From NCBI GenBank assembly GCA_026418415.1, contig JAOABK010000002.1, positions 62,001-126,000 of the forward strand: a stretch of 64,000 bases of DNA. Direction: 5' to 3'. Below the pieces are notes generated by a model. That model was not told where the DNA came from. It saw only the letters and a program-made list of their open reading frames with translations, and made no database searches. Both the position numbers and the translations under genes were made by a program. The first letter of the stretch is position 1. Each line of letters opens with the position of its first letter. Positions 47,885-58,673 of the stretch are shown here, piece by piece. This stretch comes from Pseudomonadota bacterium (GTDB taxonomy: Bacteria > CALINM01).

Positions 47885-48528
47885 ATAATATTGAACTAAT
47901 TTTAAGACTTGTTATTGCAGCGACTTTTGGTGGTTTAATAGGGCTTGAAAGACAGATTCAAGGTCAATCCGCTGGATTTAGAACCCAACTACTTGTCTGT
48001 TTAGGTGCCTGTTTATTTACCATCATCTCTCTAAAAGTTTATTTAACCTTTGGTCAGTCAGCAGATCCGGGACGTATATCGGCACAGATAGTTGTTGGTA
48101 TTGGTTTTTTGGGTGCAGGTGCAATTTTGAGACAGGGAGAATTTATAAGGGGTCTTACTACTGCTGCCACACTTTGGACAGTAAGTGCTATAGGTATGGC
48201 AATTGGTTTTGGAGAGTATTTGATAGCATCTGTGGGTACGATACTTGTCCTTGCAAATCTAATAATTTTAAAACATTTAGAAAGCAAAATTCCAAGGGAT
48301 AGATATGTAAATGTGATAATTGAAACTCTTGAAAGTGATGAAACAGATTATTACTCTTTGGCAAAAGATTCTAACGTAGAAATTGTGGGAAAATCTTTCA
48401 AATACTTACTTGATAAGGAATTGAAACATTATAATCTAAATGTGAAATATAAAAAGGAAAGGGAGATAAATACATTTTTAAGAAAATTAAGAGAGATAAA
48501 GGGATTGCGAATGCTGATGCTTGATTAA
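47872..48528 (+). CDS. MgtC/SapB family membrane protein
   Basis: FGGLIGLERQIQGQSAGFRTQLLVCLGACLFT; VVGIGFLGAGAILRQGEFIRGLTTAATLWTVSAIGMAIG. Confidence 0.92.
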   Translation: MPEIDNIELILRLVIAATFGGLIGLERQIQGQSAGFRTQLLVCLGACLFTIISLKVYLTFGQSADPGRISAQIVVGIGFLGAGAILRQGEFIRGLTTAATLWTVSAIGMAIGFGEYLIASVGTILVLANLIILKHLESKIPRDRYVNVIIETLESDETDYYSLAKDSNVEIVGKSFKYLLDKELKHYNLNVKYKKEREINTFLRKLREIKGLRMLMLD

Positions 48529-48570
48529 TTTTATTATTAATAAAAAAATTTTTTTAAAAATAAAATTTCG

Positions 48571-48600
48571 TTGACATTTTGATTTGCTAATTGATATTAT
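48571..48600 (+). promoter_or_regulatory. Strong sigma70-like promoter for mdh, with AT-rich UP-like region
   Basis: TTGACA (48571-48576), 18-nt spacer, TATTAT (48595-48600); A7T7 tract at 48542-48555 just upstream. Confidence 0.72.
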
Positions 48601-48616
48601 CAAGAAAAATTAATAG

Positions 48617-49564
<948 letters not shown>

Positions 49565-49568
49565 TACC

Positions 49569-50414
49569 ATGAAAAAGATTACAGAAGAACAGATAATTGA
49601 GGCTATTAAAAACCTTTTTCTTGATGCAGGGAAGTTTCTTCCTGAAGATGTTTACTGTGCTTTTGAAAATAGTTTAAAGGTCGAGGAATCGCCTTTAGGA
49701 AGGGCCGTACTTGAACAATTAATTGAAAATAAGAAAATTGCTGAAAACGATGGTATGGCGCTTTGTCAGGATACGGGATTTGCTGTAGTATTTGTAGAAT
49801 GGGGCACAAGAGTTATTTTTGATGGTAAAGATTTATTTGAAGCAGTAAATGAAGGTGTTAGAAGGGCATACAAAGATGGTTATTACAGGAAATCAATAGT
49901 TAACGATCCCCTTTTTGATAGAAAAAATACAGGTGATAATACCCCCTGTCTTCTTCATTTTGAGTTTGTGCCTGGTGAAAACGTTAGAATTATTGCTGCA
50001 CCCAAGGGTGGTGGTAGTGAGAATATGAGCGCAATAAAGATGTTAAGACCAGCAGACGGTGTTGAAGGTGTTAAGAGATTTGTTATTGAAACTGTTGAGA
50101 AAGCGGGAGGCAATCCCTGTCCGCCTATTATTGTTGGGGTTGGGATTGGTGGTACCTTTGAGAAATCAGCATATCTCGCTAAAAAGGCTCTTTTAAGAGA
50201 AATTGGTGAGCATAACAAAGATGATAGATATGCTAATTTAGAAAGGGAATTGCTAACAGAGATAAATAAATTAGGTATTGGTCCAATGGGTTTTGGTGGT
50301 AGGGTTACAGCACTTGCAGTGAATATCGAATATTACCCTTGCCATATTGCAAGTTTACCTGTGGCTGTGAATATTCAGTGCCATAGCGCAAGACATAAAG
50401 AGGTAATCTTATAA
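49569..50414 (+). CDS. Class I fumarate hydratase, alpha subunit (TtdA-like)
   Basis: ALCQDTGFAVVFVEWG; GGGSENMSAIKML; PPIIVGVGIGGTFEKSAYLAKKALLR. Confidence 0.93.
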   Translation: MKKITEEQIIEAIKNLFLDAGKFLPEDVYCAFENSLKVEESPLGRAVLEQLIENKKIAENDGMALCQDTGFAVVFVEWGTRVIFDGKDLFEAVNEGVRRAYKDGYYRKSIVNDPLFDRKNTGDNTPCLLHFEFVPGENVRIIAAPKGGGSENMSAIKMLRPADGVEGVKRFVIETVEKAGGNPCPPIIVGVGIGGTFEKSAYLAKKALLREIGEHNKDDRYANLERELLTEINKLGIGPMGFGGRVTALAVNIEYYPCHIASLPVAVNIQCHSARHKEVIL

Positions 50415-50968
50415 TGATAAAAAAAATAAATACACCCCTTTCAGATGAAATTATATCTCAACTTAAGTGTGGCGATCTTGTAGAGATTACAGGTGTAATC
50501 TTCACCGCAAGAGATGCAGCTCATAAAAGATTGGTAGAATTAATAAAGGATGGTAAAGAACTTCCCTTTGATATAAGGGGGGCTGTAATATATTACGTTG
50601 GTCCAACCCCTGCTAAACCTGGTCAAGTAATCGGCTCTGCAGGACCAACCACAAGTTATAGGATGGATCCCTATGCTCCAGTACTTTTAGAAAAAGGGCT
50701 AAAAGGGATGATAGGTAAGGGAAAACGTTCAAAGGAAGTAAGAGATGCTATTGTAAAATATAAGGGCATATATTTTGCTTCAACAGGTGGAGCTGCTGCT
50801 CTTTTAGCCAAGCATATTAAGAGTTCTGAAATAGTTGCATATGAGGATTTGGGACCTGAGGCGATAAGGAAGCTCTATGTGGAGAATTTTCCAGCAATAG
50901 TTGTAAACGATATATATGGAAATGACCTTTACGAAGAGGGAGTGAAAAGATACAAAATTAATGAGTAA
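50414..50968 (+). CDS. Class I fumarate hydratase, beta subunit (TtdB-like)
   Basis: GVIFTARDAAHKRLVELI; GPTPAKPGQVIGSAGPTTSYRMDPYAP. Confidence 0.93.
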   Translation: MIKKINTPLSDEIISQLKCGDLVEITGVIFTARDAAHKRLVELIKDGKELPFDIRGAVIYYVGPTPAKPGQVIGSAGPTTSYRMDPYAPVLLEKGLKGMIGKGKRSKEVRDAIVKYKGIYFASTGGAAALLAKHIKSSEIVAYEDLGPEAIRKLYVENFPAIVVNDIYGNDLYEEGVKRYKINE

Positions 50969-51485
50969 AAAGCTTCAATTCTACTTAAGAAGGTTACATG
51001 GTATAACTGGAATTTTTCCACTCGGTTACTTTCTTTATTATCATTTACAAAGTATGGCTTCAATATCCTCGGAAAACATTCTTTTTGGTGTTGTCTTTTT
51101 ATGGCTTCCTCTTTTGTTTCACAGCGTCTATGGAATGTACATAACCTATGAAGGGAGTGTTAATATTGGCTGTTATGGATATTGGCGTAATTACATGTAT
51201 TTTCTTCAAAGGTGGACAGGCATCTTTATTTTTATTTTTCTTATCTGGCATATTTATATAATGAAATTTGGTAGTTATTCTGCCACTGGATTAAATAATT
51301 TTGTTCTCTTTTTTGGTGTGATTATTTCAATTTTTCATGTTGCAAATGGTATTTTTGGTTTTCTTGTTGATATGGGTGTAGTAGTTGGGGAGAAGGCACA
51401 AAGGGTTGCTGTTGGAATTAGCATTATATTTTTTATTATTTTTGCTATATTTGGCATTCATAAATTCTATAGCTTTGTACAATAG
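50961..51485 (+). CDS. sdhC: Succinate dehydrogenase/fumarate reductase cytochrome b subunit
   Basis: RRLHGITGIFPLGYFLYYHLQ; LQRWTGIFIFIFLIWHIYIMKF; upstream of SdhA/B-like genes. Confidence 0.87.
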   Translation: MSKKLQFYLRRLHGITGIFPLGYFLYYHLQSMASISSENILFGVVFLWLPLLFHSVYGMYITYEGSVNIGCYGYWRNYMYFLQRWTGIFIFIFLIWHIYIMKFGSYSATGLNNFVLFFGVIISIFHVANGIFGFLVDMGVVVGEKAQRVAVGISIIFFIIFAIFGIHKFYSFVQ

Positions 51486-51494
51486 GAGATAATT

Positions 51495-53240
51495 TTGTCA
51501 TCAGGATGTGAAGTTATAGTTGTTGGTGGTGGTTTGGCTGGATTGATGGCAACGATAGTTGCCTGTGAGAATAATTTGAGAGTTAAGCTTTTCACTTTAC
51601 TTCCAGCTAAGCGTTCCCATTCTGTATGTGCTCAGGGGGGGATTAATGCTTCTGTAAACACAAAGGGCGAAGGAGACAGTCCAGAGATTCATTTTTACGA
51701 AACCGTATATGGCGGAGATTTCCTGGCAAATCAGCCACCAGTTAAAGCAATGTGCGAGAACGCACCAAATATTGTTTATCTCCTTGATAGGATGGGGGTT
51801 ATGTTTAATAGAACCCCAGAGGGATTCCTGGATTTTAGAAGATTTGGTGGTACTCAATATCATAGAACTGCTTTTGCTGGGGCAACAACTGGTCAACAGA
51901 TTCTCTATGCTCTTGATGAACAGGTTAGAAGATTTGAATCAAGTGGTCTTGTAAAGAAATATACTGGATGGGAGTTTTTACGGGCTGTCATAGATGATGA
52001 TAACATTTGTAGAGGAATAGTTGCTGGTAATATCCATACACAGGAAATAGAGTATTTTAAAGCTGATGCGGTAGTAATTGCCACTGGTGGCCTTGGTATG
52101 ATTTTTGGTAAAAGCACAAATTCTGTGATTTGTACTGGTTCTGCTCAATCCATCCTATACAAGCAAGGTGTTAAATATGCAAATGGCGAATTCATACAAG
52201 TTCATCCTACTGCAATTGCTGGTGGAGATAAGTTAAGACTTATATCGGAGTCGGTTCGTGGCGAAGGTGGCCGAATTTGGACATATAAAGATGGTAAACC
52301 ATGGTATTTTCTCGAAGAAAAGTATCCAAAGTATGGAAACCTTGTCCCCAGAGATATTGCAAGTAGAGAGATTTTCAATGTTTGTGTGAATATGGGACTT
52401 GGAATAGATGGAAAAAATCAGGTTTATCTTGATGTAACTCACATAGATAGACAGACTCTCGAATATAAGTTAGGAGGGGTTCTTGAGATTTATGAAAAAT
52501 TTATGGGTGAGGATCCCTATACTAAGCCTATGAAGGTTTTTCCGGCTGTTCATTATACTATGGGTGGACTTTGGGTGGATTATAATCAAATGACAAATAT
52601 TCCAGGGCTCTTTGCTGCTGGGGAATGTGAGTACCAGTACCATGGTGCTAATAGATTGGGAGCTAATTCTCTTCTTTCCTGTATACATGGTGGCATGGTA
52701 GTAGGTAAAAAGATCCCTGAATACCTTAAGGGACTGGATAAATCTTGCGCTGATATAGGAGAAAATCTATTTGAAAGGGAGAAAAAGTCTGTACTTTCTA
52801 AATTTGAGCGTTACAAATCTTTGAAGGGAAAAGAAAATCCTTACCACTTACATAAAGAGCTTGGTGAATTAATGACAGAAAATGTAACTGTTATAAGATA
52901 TAATGACAAACTAAAAATGACCATTGAAAAGATAAAGGAGCTTAAAGAACGTTTCAATAAAATTGATATTCTTGATAATTCCGATTTTGGAAATCAGACT
53001 TTATTTTATGTAAACCAGCTTGCTAATATGCTTGATCTTGCTCTTGTTATAACGAAGGGTGCATTATTGAGGAATGAAAGCAGAGGTAGCCATTATAAAC
53101 CAGAGTTTCCCCAACGGGATGATGAAAATTTTCTAAAAACTACTATAGCGATTTATGATGAGAAAAATGATGAACCTGTGATATCATATGAAGAGGTAGA
53201 CACTTCATTAATTAAACCAGTAACAAGGAAGTATGACTGA
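51495..53240 (+). CDS. sdhA: Succinate dehydrogenase/fumarate reductase flavoprotein subunit (TTG start)
   Basis: VVGGGLAGLMATIVACENN; RSHSVCAQGGINA; HPTAIAGGDKLRLISESVRGEGGRIW; FAAGECEYQYHGANRLGANSLLSCIHGG. Confidence 0.94.
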   Translation: MSSGCEVIVVGGGLAGLMATIVACENNLRVKLFTLLPAKRSHSVCAQGGINASVNTKGEGDSPEIHFYETVYGGDFLANQPPVKAMCENAPNIVYLLDRMGVMFNRTPEGFLDFRRFGGTQYHRTAFAGATTGQQILYALDEQVRRFESSGLVKKYTGWEFLRAVIDDDNICRGIVAGNIHTQEIEYFKADAVVIATGGLGMIFGKSTNSVICTGSAQSILYKQGVKYANGEFIQVHPTAIAGGDKLRLISESVRGEGGRIWTYKDGKPWYFLEEKYPKYGNLVPRDIASREIFNVCVNMGLGIDGKNQVYLDVTHIDRQTLEYKLGGVLEIYEKFMGEDPYTKPMKVFPAVHYTMGGLWVDYNQMTNIPGLFAAGECEYQYHGANRLGANSLLSCIHGGMVVGKKIPEYLKGLDKSCADIGENLFEREKKSVLSKFERYKSLKGKENPYHLHKELGELMTENVTVIRYNDKLKMTIEKIKELKERFNKIDILDNSDFGNQTLFYVNQLANMLDLALVITKGALLRNESRGSHYKPEFPQRDDENFLKTTIAIYDEKNDEPVISYEEVDTSLIKPVTRKYD

Positions 53241-53980
53241 TGAAAATCAGGGTAATCGTAGAAAGGAGAATGTCTCCAGTTTCAACTCCTTATATAAATG
53301 AGTTTGATCTAGATGTGGAAGAATCAGCAAATGTAATTTCAGTTCTGATGGAAATAAGAAGAAATCCAGTGACAGTTTCTGGTGAAAAGGTGGCACCAGT
53401 ATCCTTTGAGTGTAGTTGTTTAGAAGAGGTTTGTGGTGCCTGTACTATGAATATCAATGGTAAAGCAAGACAGGCATGTAGTGCCCTTGTAAAAGATTTG
53501 GGTAGCAAGATTTATCTGTCTCCATTGAGGAAGTTCCCCGTGTTAAGAGATTTAATAGTTGATAGAAAGAGGATTTTTGAAGGTCTAAGAAGGGTTAAGG
53601 CATGGATACCCATAGATGGAACTCACGGGTTAGGTCCAGGCCCTAAAGTTTCTGAAAAAACCCAGAGAATAGGATATAAATTATCAAGGTGTATGAGTTG
53701 TGGTGTGTGTATGGAAGCATGTCCACAGGTAAATGACAGGTCAAATTTTATTGGTCCTGCGGTTATTGCACAAGTTTTGCTATTTAATTTACATCCAACT
53801 GGAGCAATGATAAAAGAAGATAGATTAGAGGCACTCATGGATGAGGGCGGGATATCGGAATGTGGTAATGCTCAAAACTGCGTGAAAGCCTGTCCAAAAC
53901 AAGTACCACTAACTTTTTCCATAGCAAAGTTAAATAGAGATACACTTTTTTATAGTATAAAAAGATTGCTTGATTCTTAA
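53240..53980 (+). CDS. sdhB: Succinate dehydrogenase/fumarate reductase iron-sulfur subunit
   Basis: CSCLEEVCGACTMNINGKARQAC [2Fe-2S]; CMSCGVCMEACP; CGNAQNCVKACPKQVPL. Confidence 0.93.
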   Translation: MKIRVIVERRMSPVSTPYINEFDLDVEESANVISVLMEIRRNPVTVSGEKVAPVSFECSCLEEVCGACTMNINGKARQACSALVKDLGSKIYLSPLRKFPVLRDLIVDRKRIFEGLRRVKAWIPIDGTHGLGPGPKVSEKTQRIGYKLSRCMSCGVCMEACPQVNDRSNFIGPAVIAQVLLFNLHPTGAMIKEDRLEALMDEGGISECGNAQNCVKACPKQVPLTFSIAKLNRDTLFYSIKRLLDS

Positions 53981-53998
53981 GTATTTTTGGGGGGCATT

Positions 53999-54412
53999 AT
54001 GAAGATTATTTTAGATAAAGAAAAACTCAACTCTTCCTACGTTCAGGCAATAAAAGAAATGTCAATGCAAAAGGTGATGTCCTGTTATCAGTGTGGAAAA
54101 TGTACTGCGGGCTGTCCTATTGCCGATTTTATGGATGTAGTGCCTAATGAGATGATGAGGCTTGTTATGTTAGGTGAGATTGAAAAACTAATATCTTCAA
54201 AAGCAATCTGGCTATGTACATCCTGTTTTCAATGCGGAACCCGTTGTCCTAAGGGTATTGAAGTTCACAGAGTATTTGAGGCTTTGAGGAGCATTGCATT
54301 AAGAGAGGGTAAAAATTATACAAATATAGAAAAGTTATCAGAAGAACAGCTTGAGGCAATACCTCAGCAAGGGATAATAGCTGGTTTCAGAAAATTTGAA
54401 TCACTTGAGTGA
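53999..54412 (+). CDS. Heterodisulfide reductase subunit C-like
   Basis: MSCYQCGKCTAGCPIADFMDVVPNEMMRLVMLGEIEKLISSKAIWLCTSCFQCGTRCPKGI. ATG at 53999 (MKIILDK...). Confidence 0.9.
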   Translation: MKIILDKEKLNSSYVQAIKEMSMQKVMSCYQCGKCTAGCPIADFMDVVPNEMMRLVMLGEIEKLISSKAIWLCTSCFQCGTRCPKGIEVHRVFEALRSIALREGKNYTNIEKLSEEQLEAIPQQGIIAGFRKFESLE

Positions 54413-54476
54413 TTTTATGTGGCAAAGACTAAGAATTTTAAAGTTTCATGTAATAATTTACAAAAAGGGGATTTAA

Positions 54477-55361
54477 ATGATTAGTTATCCTTATTTTCCT
54501 GGATGTGCTTTAAGCACCAAGGCAAAGGCTCTTGATATATGTGCAAGGGAGTCAATCAAGGCTCTTGGCTATGAGTTAAAGGAAATAGACGACTGGACTT
54601 GTTGTGGAGCTGTTTTTCCACTTGCAGAAGATGAGCATATAAGACTTGTTTCACCTGCAAGGGCATTTTTCAAAGCGTCAACAGTTTCTGATAAATTGGT
54701 AACCCTCTGTTCAGCGTGTTTTAATGTTCTAAGAAGAAGTCAGAAGGTTTTGAAGGAAAACATTCAAAGAAGAGAGAGAGTCCTAAACTACATGGAAGAG
54801 GAGGTTCCGGAAAAATATCCAGAAAATCTTAAAGTTATTCACCTAATAGAACTATTGAGCAATGAAATTGGTTTTGAAAATCTCTCTCAAAAGATAAAAA
54901 GAAGTTTAGGGGGATTGAAAATAGCTCCCTTTTATGACTGTTTAACTTTTAGACCTCCCAAAGAAATGGAGTTCGATGATCCTGAAAATCCAAAGATTTT
55001 TGGAAATTATATAACCGCTCTTGGTGGTGATCCTATTGATTTTCCTTATAGAAGTGAATGCTGTGGTGCCCACATTTCTGTTAGCAATCCAGAGGTTTCT
55101 TTAGAATGTTCTATGAGAATAATAAACAGTGCAAGGCAAAACGGTGCAGAAGCACTACTTACTTCATGCCCCCTTTGTCATTACAACTTAGACGCAAGAC
55201 AAAAGGAGATGTTAGATAAAAGAATAGACTTTAAACCGATGCCTGTATTTTATTTGACACAGCTTTTAGGGATTACTTTGGAGTTACCCGAAGCAGTGCT
55301 TGGTTTTGAAAAAAACTATGTTTCACCTTTGCCCTTACTTAAAGAAAAAGGGCTTTTATAA
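54477..55361 (+). CDS. Heterodisulfide reductase subunit B-like (CCG domains)
   Basis: YFPGCALSTKAKALDICARESIKALG; WTCCGAVFPL; SECCGAHISVSNPEVSLECSMRIINSARQNGAEALLTSCPLCHYNLD. Confidence 0.9.
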   Translation: MISYPYFPGCALSTKAKALDICARESIKALGYELKEIDDWTCCGAVFPLAEDEHIRLVSPARAFFKASTVSDKLVTLCSACFNVLRRSQKVLKENIQRRERVLNYMEEEVPEKYPENLKVIHLIELLSNEIGFENLSQKIKRSLGGLKIAPFYDCLTFRPPKEMEFDDPENPKIFGNYITALGGDPIDFPYRSECCGAHISVSNPEVSLECSMRIINSARQNGAEALLTSCPLCHYNLDARQKEMLDKRIDFKPMPVFYLTQLLGITLELPEAVLGFEKNYVSPLPLLKEKGLL

Positions 55362-55373
55362 GGGAGTAGAAAG

Positions 55374-57323
55374 ATGAAAAAGATAGGATTATTTATCTGC
55401 CATTGTGGTAGCAATATTGCTGGGACTATCGATATTCCAGAGGTTAAAAAGTTCTTTAGCGAGTATGATGATATAGAAATTTCTGATGATTATAAATATA
55501 TGTGCTCAGAACCTGGCCAGAAAAAGTTAAGGGATGCAATTGTAGAGAGAGGATTAAATGGTGTGGTAGTAGCCTGTTGTTCTCCAAGAATGCATGAGAT
55601 TACCTTTAGAAACGCAGCGGTTTCTGCAGGATTAAACCCCTACAAAGTTGAAATAGCAAATATTCGTGAACAATGTAGTTGGGTACATCAAAAAGAGAAA
55701 GACAAAGCTACAAAGAAATCTATAGACATCATTAAGACAATGATTGAAAAGGTAAAAAGAGATGAGGCATTACAGCCTATTGAGTTTGATATTACAAAAA
55801 GAGCACTTGTTATTGGTGGTGGTATAGCGGGAATAACCGCTGCAGTAGATATAGCGAACGCAGGATATGAAGTTGTTCTTGTAGAAAAAAGACATTCAAT
55901 AGGTGGTAAAATGCTCGAGCTTTCAGAGACATTTCCAACCCTTGACTGTGCTCAATGTACCTTAACACCAAAGACTGTTGAAGCGGGTAGGCATCCAAAA
56001 ATAAAACTAATGGTTTACTCTGAAGTTGAAGAAGTCAAAGGCTATATTGGAAATTTTGATGTGAAAATAAGAAGAAAGGCTTCCTATGTTGATTGGAATA
56101 AATGTACTGGATGTGGATTATGTCAGGAGAAATGCCCTTCAAAGACAGAATCAGAGTTTGACCATGGGCTTGGTGAGAGAAAGGCAATTTATACATTATC
56201 ACCTCAAGCAGTTCCAAATAAACCAATAATTGATAAAAACAGCTGTAGGTTTTTTAGAGAAGGAAAATGTAGGGTTTGTGAAAAGGTTTGTCCTGTACAG
56301 GCTATAAATTATGAGATGAAAGATGAGGTTATAGAAGAGAAAGTAGGGGCAATTGTAGTGGCTACTGGTTATGAAATCCTTGAAACTGAAAAGATACCAG
56401 AGTACGGCTATGGTATGTATAAGGATGTAATAGATGGCCTACAATTTGAGAGATTGAATTCAGCATCTGGTCCTACAGCAGGTGAGATCAGAAGACCATC
56501 AGATGGTAAGGTTCCAAAAGAAGTGGTATTTATAAAATGTGTAGGCTCAAGGGATCCAGAAAAGGGGATCCCCTATTGTTCGAGAATCTGTTGTATGTAT
56601 TTAGGAAAACATGCAAGGTTATATAAACACAAAGTACCTGATGGACAGGCGTATCTATTTTATATGGACATTCGATCCTTTGGTAAGGGATATGAAGAGT
56701 TTATTCAACAGTCAATGGAAGAAGCAAATTTGTTATACATCCGTGGAAGGGTAGCAAGGATAATGCAAGAAGGTGATAAATTAGTTGTTTGGGGAGTTGA
56801 TACACTATCGGGAAGAAAGGTTGAGATAAAGGCTGATATGGTAGTACTCGGTACCGCAGTAGTACCTTCTAAGGGAGCTACAGAATTAGCAAAAGTTCTA
56901 AGAACAGCAACAGACGAGTATGGCTTTTTTAATGAAGCACACATAAAGTTGAAGCCTGTAGAAAGTATGACTGGAGGTATATATTTAGCGGGATGTGCTC
57001 AGGCACCAAAGGATATTCCTGATACAGTAGCTCAAGCTGGCGCAGCAGCAGCAAAGGTACTTTCTCTATTTGGTCAGGAGAAGATGGTTCAGGAGCCGCT
57101 TATTGCATGTGTTGATACAGATCTTTGCAGTGGTTGTGGGGTTTGTGTTACCGCCTGTCCCTTTGATGCAAGAATGCTTGATGTTGATGAGAAAATAAGT
57201 ATTGTAAATGAAGCTCTTTGTCAGGGTTGTGGGGCATGTGTTTCTGCGTGTCCTAATAAGGCATGCCAGTTAAGAAATGCATCACCAAAAACTTATATGG
57301 CAATGGTAGATAAATATTTATAA
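55374..57323 (+). CDS. Heterodisulfide reductase subunit A-like (FAD + [4Fe-4S])
   Basis: IGLFICHCGSNIAGTIDIPEV; ALVIGGGIAGITAAVDIANAGYEVVLVEK; FPTLDCAQCTLTPKTVEAGRHPKI; CTGCGLCQEKCP; CSGCGVCVTACP; CQGCGACVSACP. Confidence 0.94.
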   Translation: MKKIGLFICHCGSNIAGTIDIPEVKKFFSEYDDIEISDDYKYMCSEPGQKKLRDAIVERGLNGVVVACCSPRMHEITFRNAAVSAGLNPYKVEIANIREQCSWVHQKEKDKATKKSIDIIKTMIEKVKRDEALQPIEFDITKRALVIGGGIAGITAAVDIANAGYEVVLVEKRHSIGGKMLELSETFPTLDCAQCTLTPKTVEAGRHPKIKLMVYSEVEEVKGYIGNFDVKIRRKASYVDWNKCTGCGLCQEKCPSKTESEFDHGLGERKAIYTLSPQAVPNKPIIDKNSCRFFREGKCRVCEKVCPVQAINYEMKDEVIEEKVGAIVVATGYEILETEKIPEYGYGMYKDVIDGLQFERLNSASGPTAGEIRRPSDGKVPKEVVFIKCVGSRDPEKGIPYCSRICCMYLGKHARLYKHKVPDGQAYLFYMDIRSFGKGYEEFIQQSMEEANLLYIRGRVARIMQEGDKLVVWGVDTLSGRKVEIKADMVVLGTAVVPSKGATELAKVLRTATDEYGFFNEAHIKLKPVESMTGGIYLAGCAQAPKDIPDTVAQAGAAAAKVLSLFGQEKMVQEPLIACVDTDLCSGCGVCVTACPFDARMLDVDEKISIVNEALCQGCGACVSACPNKACQLRNASPKTYMAMVDKYL

Positions 57324-57327
57324 AGGG

Positions 57328-57843
57328 ATGTTAATGAAGATATCTGAGATTAATAAGCATACGGGTCAAGATATTTTACTCTGTTATCAGTGCCAGAAAT
57401 GCACTGCCACATGTCCAGTGTCAAATTTTATGGATATTAAGCCAGACGTGGTAGTAAGAATGTCCATTAATGGAAAATTAGACAACCTGATGAGGAGTAG
57501 AACAATTTGGGTTTGTACTGGTTGTGAGACCTGTGGAAGTAGATGTCCAAACCTAATAAGTGTTGGTAAAATTAATGAGTTCATGAGACAGCTTGCCTAT
57601 GAAAATAAAATCTCACCTGCAGTTAAGCCAGCATTGGATATACATTTAGCCTTTTTGAATAGTATAAAGCGTTTTGGCATTGTTCACGAGGCGAGTATGC
57701 TTGCAGAGTTTAAGTTGAGAACAAAGGATTTTTTAAGTGATTTAAAATTGGGGTTAAAGATGTTTTTAAAAGGGAAAATACCCATTAAGCCCCATACAAT
57801 TAAGGGTATTAATGAAATAAAAAGGATTTTTGAGGAAAAATGA
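57328..57843 (+). CDS. Heterodisulfide reductase subunit C-like (second copy)
   Basis: CYQCQKCTATCPVSNFMDIKPDVVVRMSINGKLDNLMRSRTIWVCTGCETCGSRCP. Confidence 0.9.
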   Translation: MLMKISEINKHTGQDILLCYQCQKCTATCPVSNFMDIKPDVVVRMSINGKLDNLMRSRTIWVCTGCETCGSRCPNLISVGKINEFMRQLAYENKISPAVKPALDIHLAFLNSIKRFGIVHEASMLAEFKLRTKDFLSDLKLGLKMFLKGKIPIKPHTIKGINEIKRIFEEK

Positions 57844-58673
57844 AAAAGATAACCTACTATCCTGGATGTACTTTACATTCAACAGCTTATGAATATGGAG
57901 ATTCAACAGAAGCTGTTCTAAAGTATTTAGGTATAGAGTGGCAGGAAATACCCGATTGGAACTGTTGTGGTGCTGCATCAGCAAAGAGTTTGAATCATAA
58001 GTTATCAATACTTCTTCCTGCAAGAAATATAAAAAACGCCTCTACTCTAAATAACGATATTTATGTTCCCTGTGCTGGGTGTTACAACAACATGATGAAA
58101 GCCAAAAGGGCTTTGGAAAATGCAGAAGAAAGGCAGAATATTGAAAAGAGCTTAGGTAAGTTTGAAAGCATACCAGAAGTCTATCCTTTAATGAGGCTTT
58201 TTACAGATAAAGCCATACTTGAGAAACTTTCACAAAGTAAATTAAAGACCGACGTTAAAGTGGCTTCTTATTATGGATGTGCTTTTGTAAGACCTGAAGA
58301 GGTTTTACAAAACGAAAATCCCGAGATTCCTCAGTCAATAGACAATATTTTAAATGCAGTTGGATTAGAGACCGTTGAGTGGCCTTTAAAAAGTTTTTGC
58401 TGTGGTGGTGACTTGAGTTTGGCTGATAGTAGTGTTGTATCAGTACTTGTAGAAAAGATTATAAATTATGCAAAAGAGGCAGGAGCTAATGCAATTGTTA
58501 CTGCCTGTCCCCTTTGTCAGGCAAACTTAGAGATGAGACAGAAAGAGCCTTTCCCTATATTCTATTTTACAGAGATTTTAGGTATTGCTATGGGAATAGA
58601 TAATGAAAAGTGGTGGAAAAAGCACCTTGTGGATCCAAGGGATCTGGTATCGAAAATTAAGGGAGGAAAGTAA
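57840..58673 (+). CDS. Heterodisulfide reductase subunit B-like (second copy)
   Basis: YYPGCTLHSTAYEYGDSTEAVLKYLG; WNCCGAASAKS; SFCCGGDLSLADSSVVSVLVEKIINYAKEAGANAIVTACPLCQANLE. Confidence 0.9.
   Translation: MKKITYYPGCTLHSTAYEYGDSTEAVLKYLGIEWQEIPDWNCCGAASAKSLNHKLSILLPARNIKNASTLNNDIYVPCAGCYNNMMKAKRALENAEERQNIEKSLGKFESIPEVYPLMRLFTDKAILEKLSQSKLKTDVKVASYYGCAFVRPEEVLQNENPEIPQSIDNILNAVGLETVEWPLKSFCCGGDLSLADSSVVSVLVEKIINYAKEAGANAIVTACPLCQANLEMRQKEPFPIFYFTEILGIAMGIDNEKWWKKHLVDPRDLVSKIKGGK

Noticed and set aside
51709-51954. Plus-strand 81-aa ORF
   Set aside because: Out of frame inside sdhA, whose frame carries conserved flavoprotein motifs.
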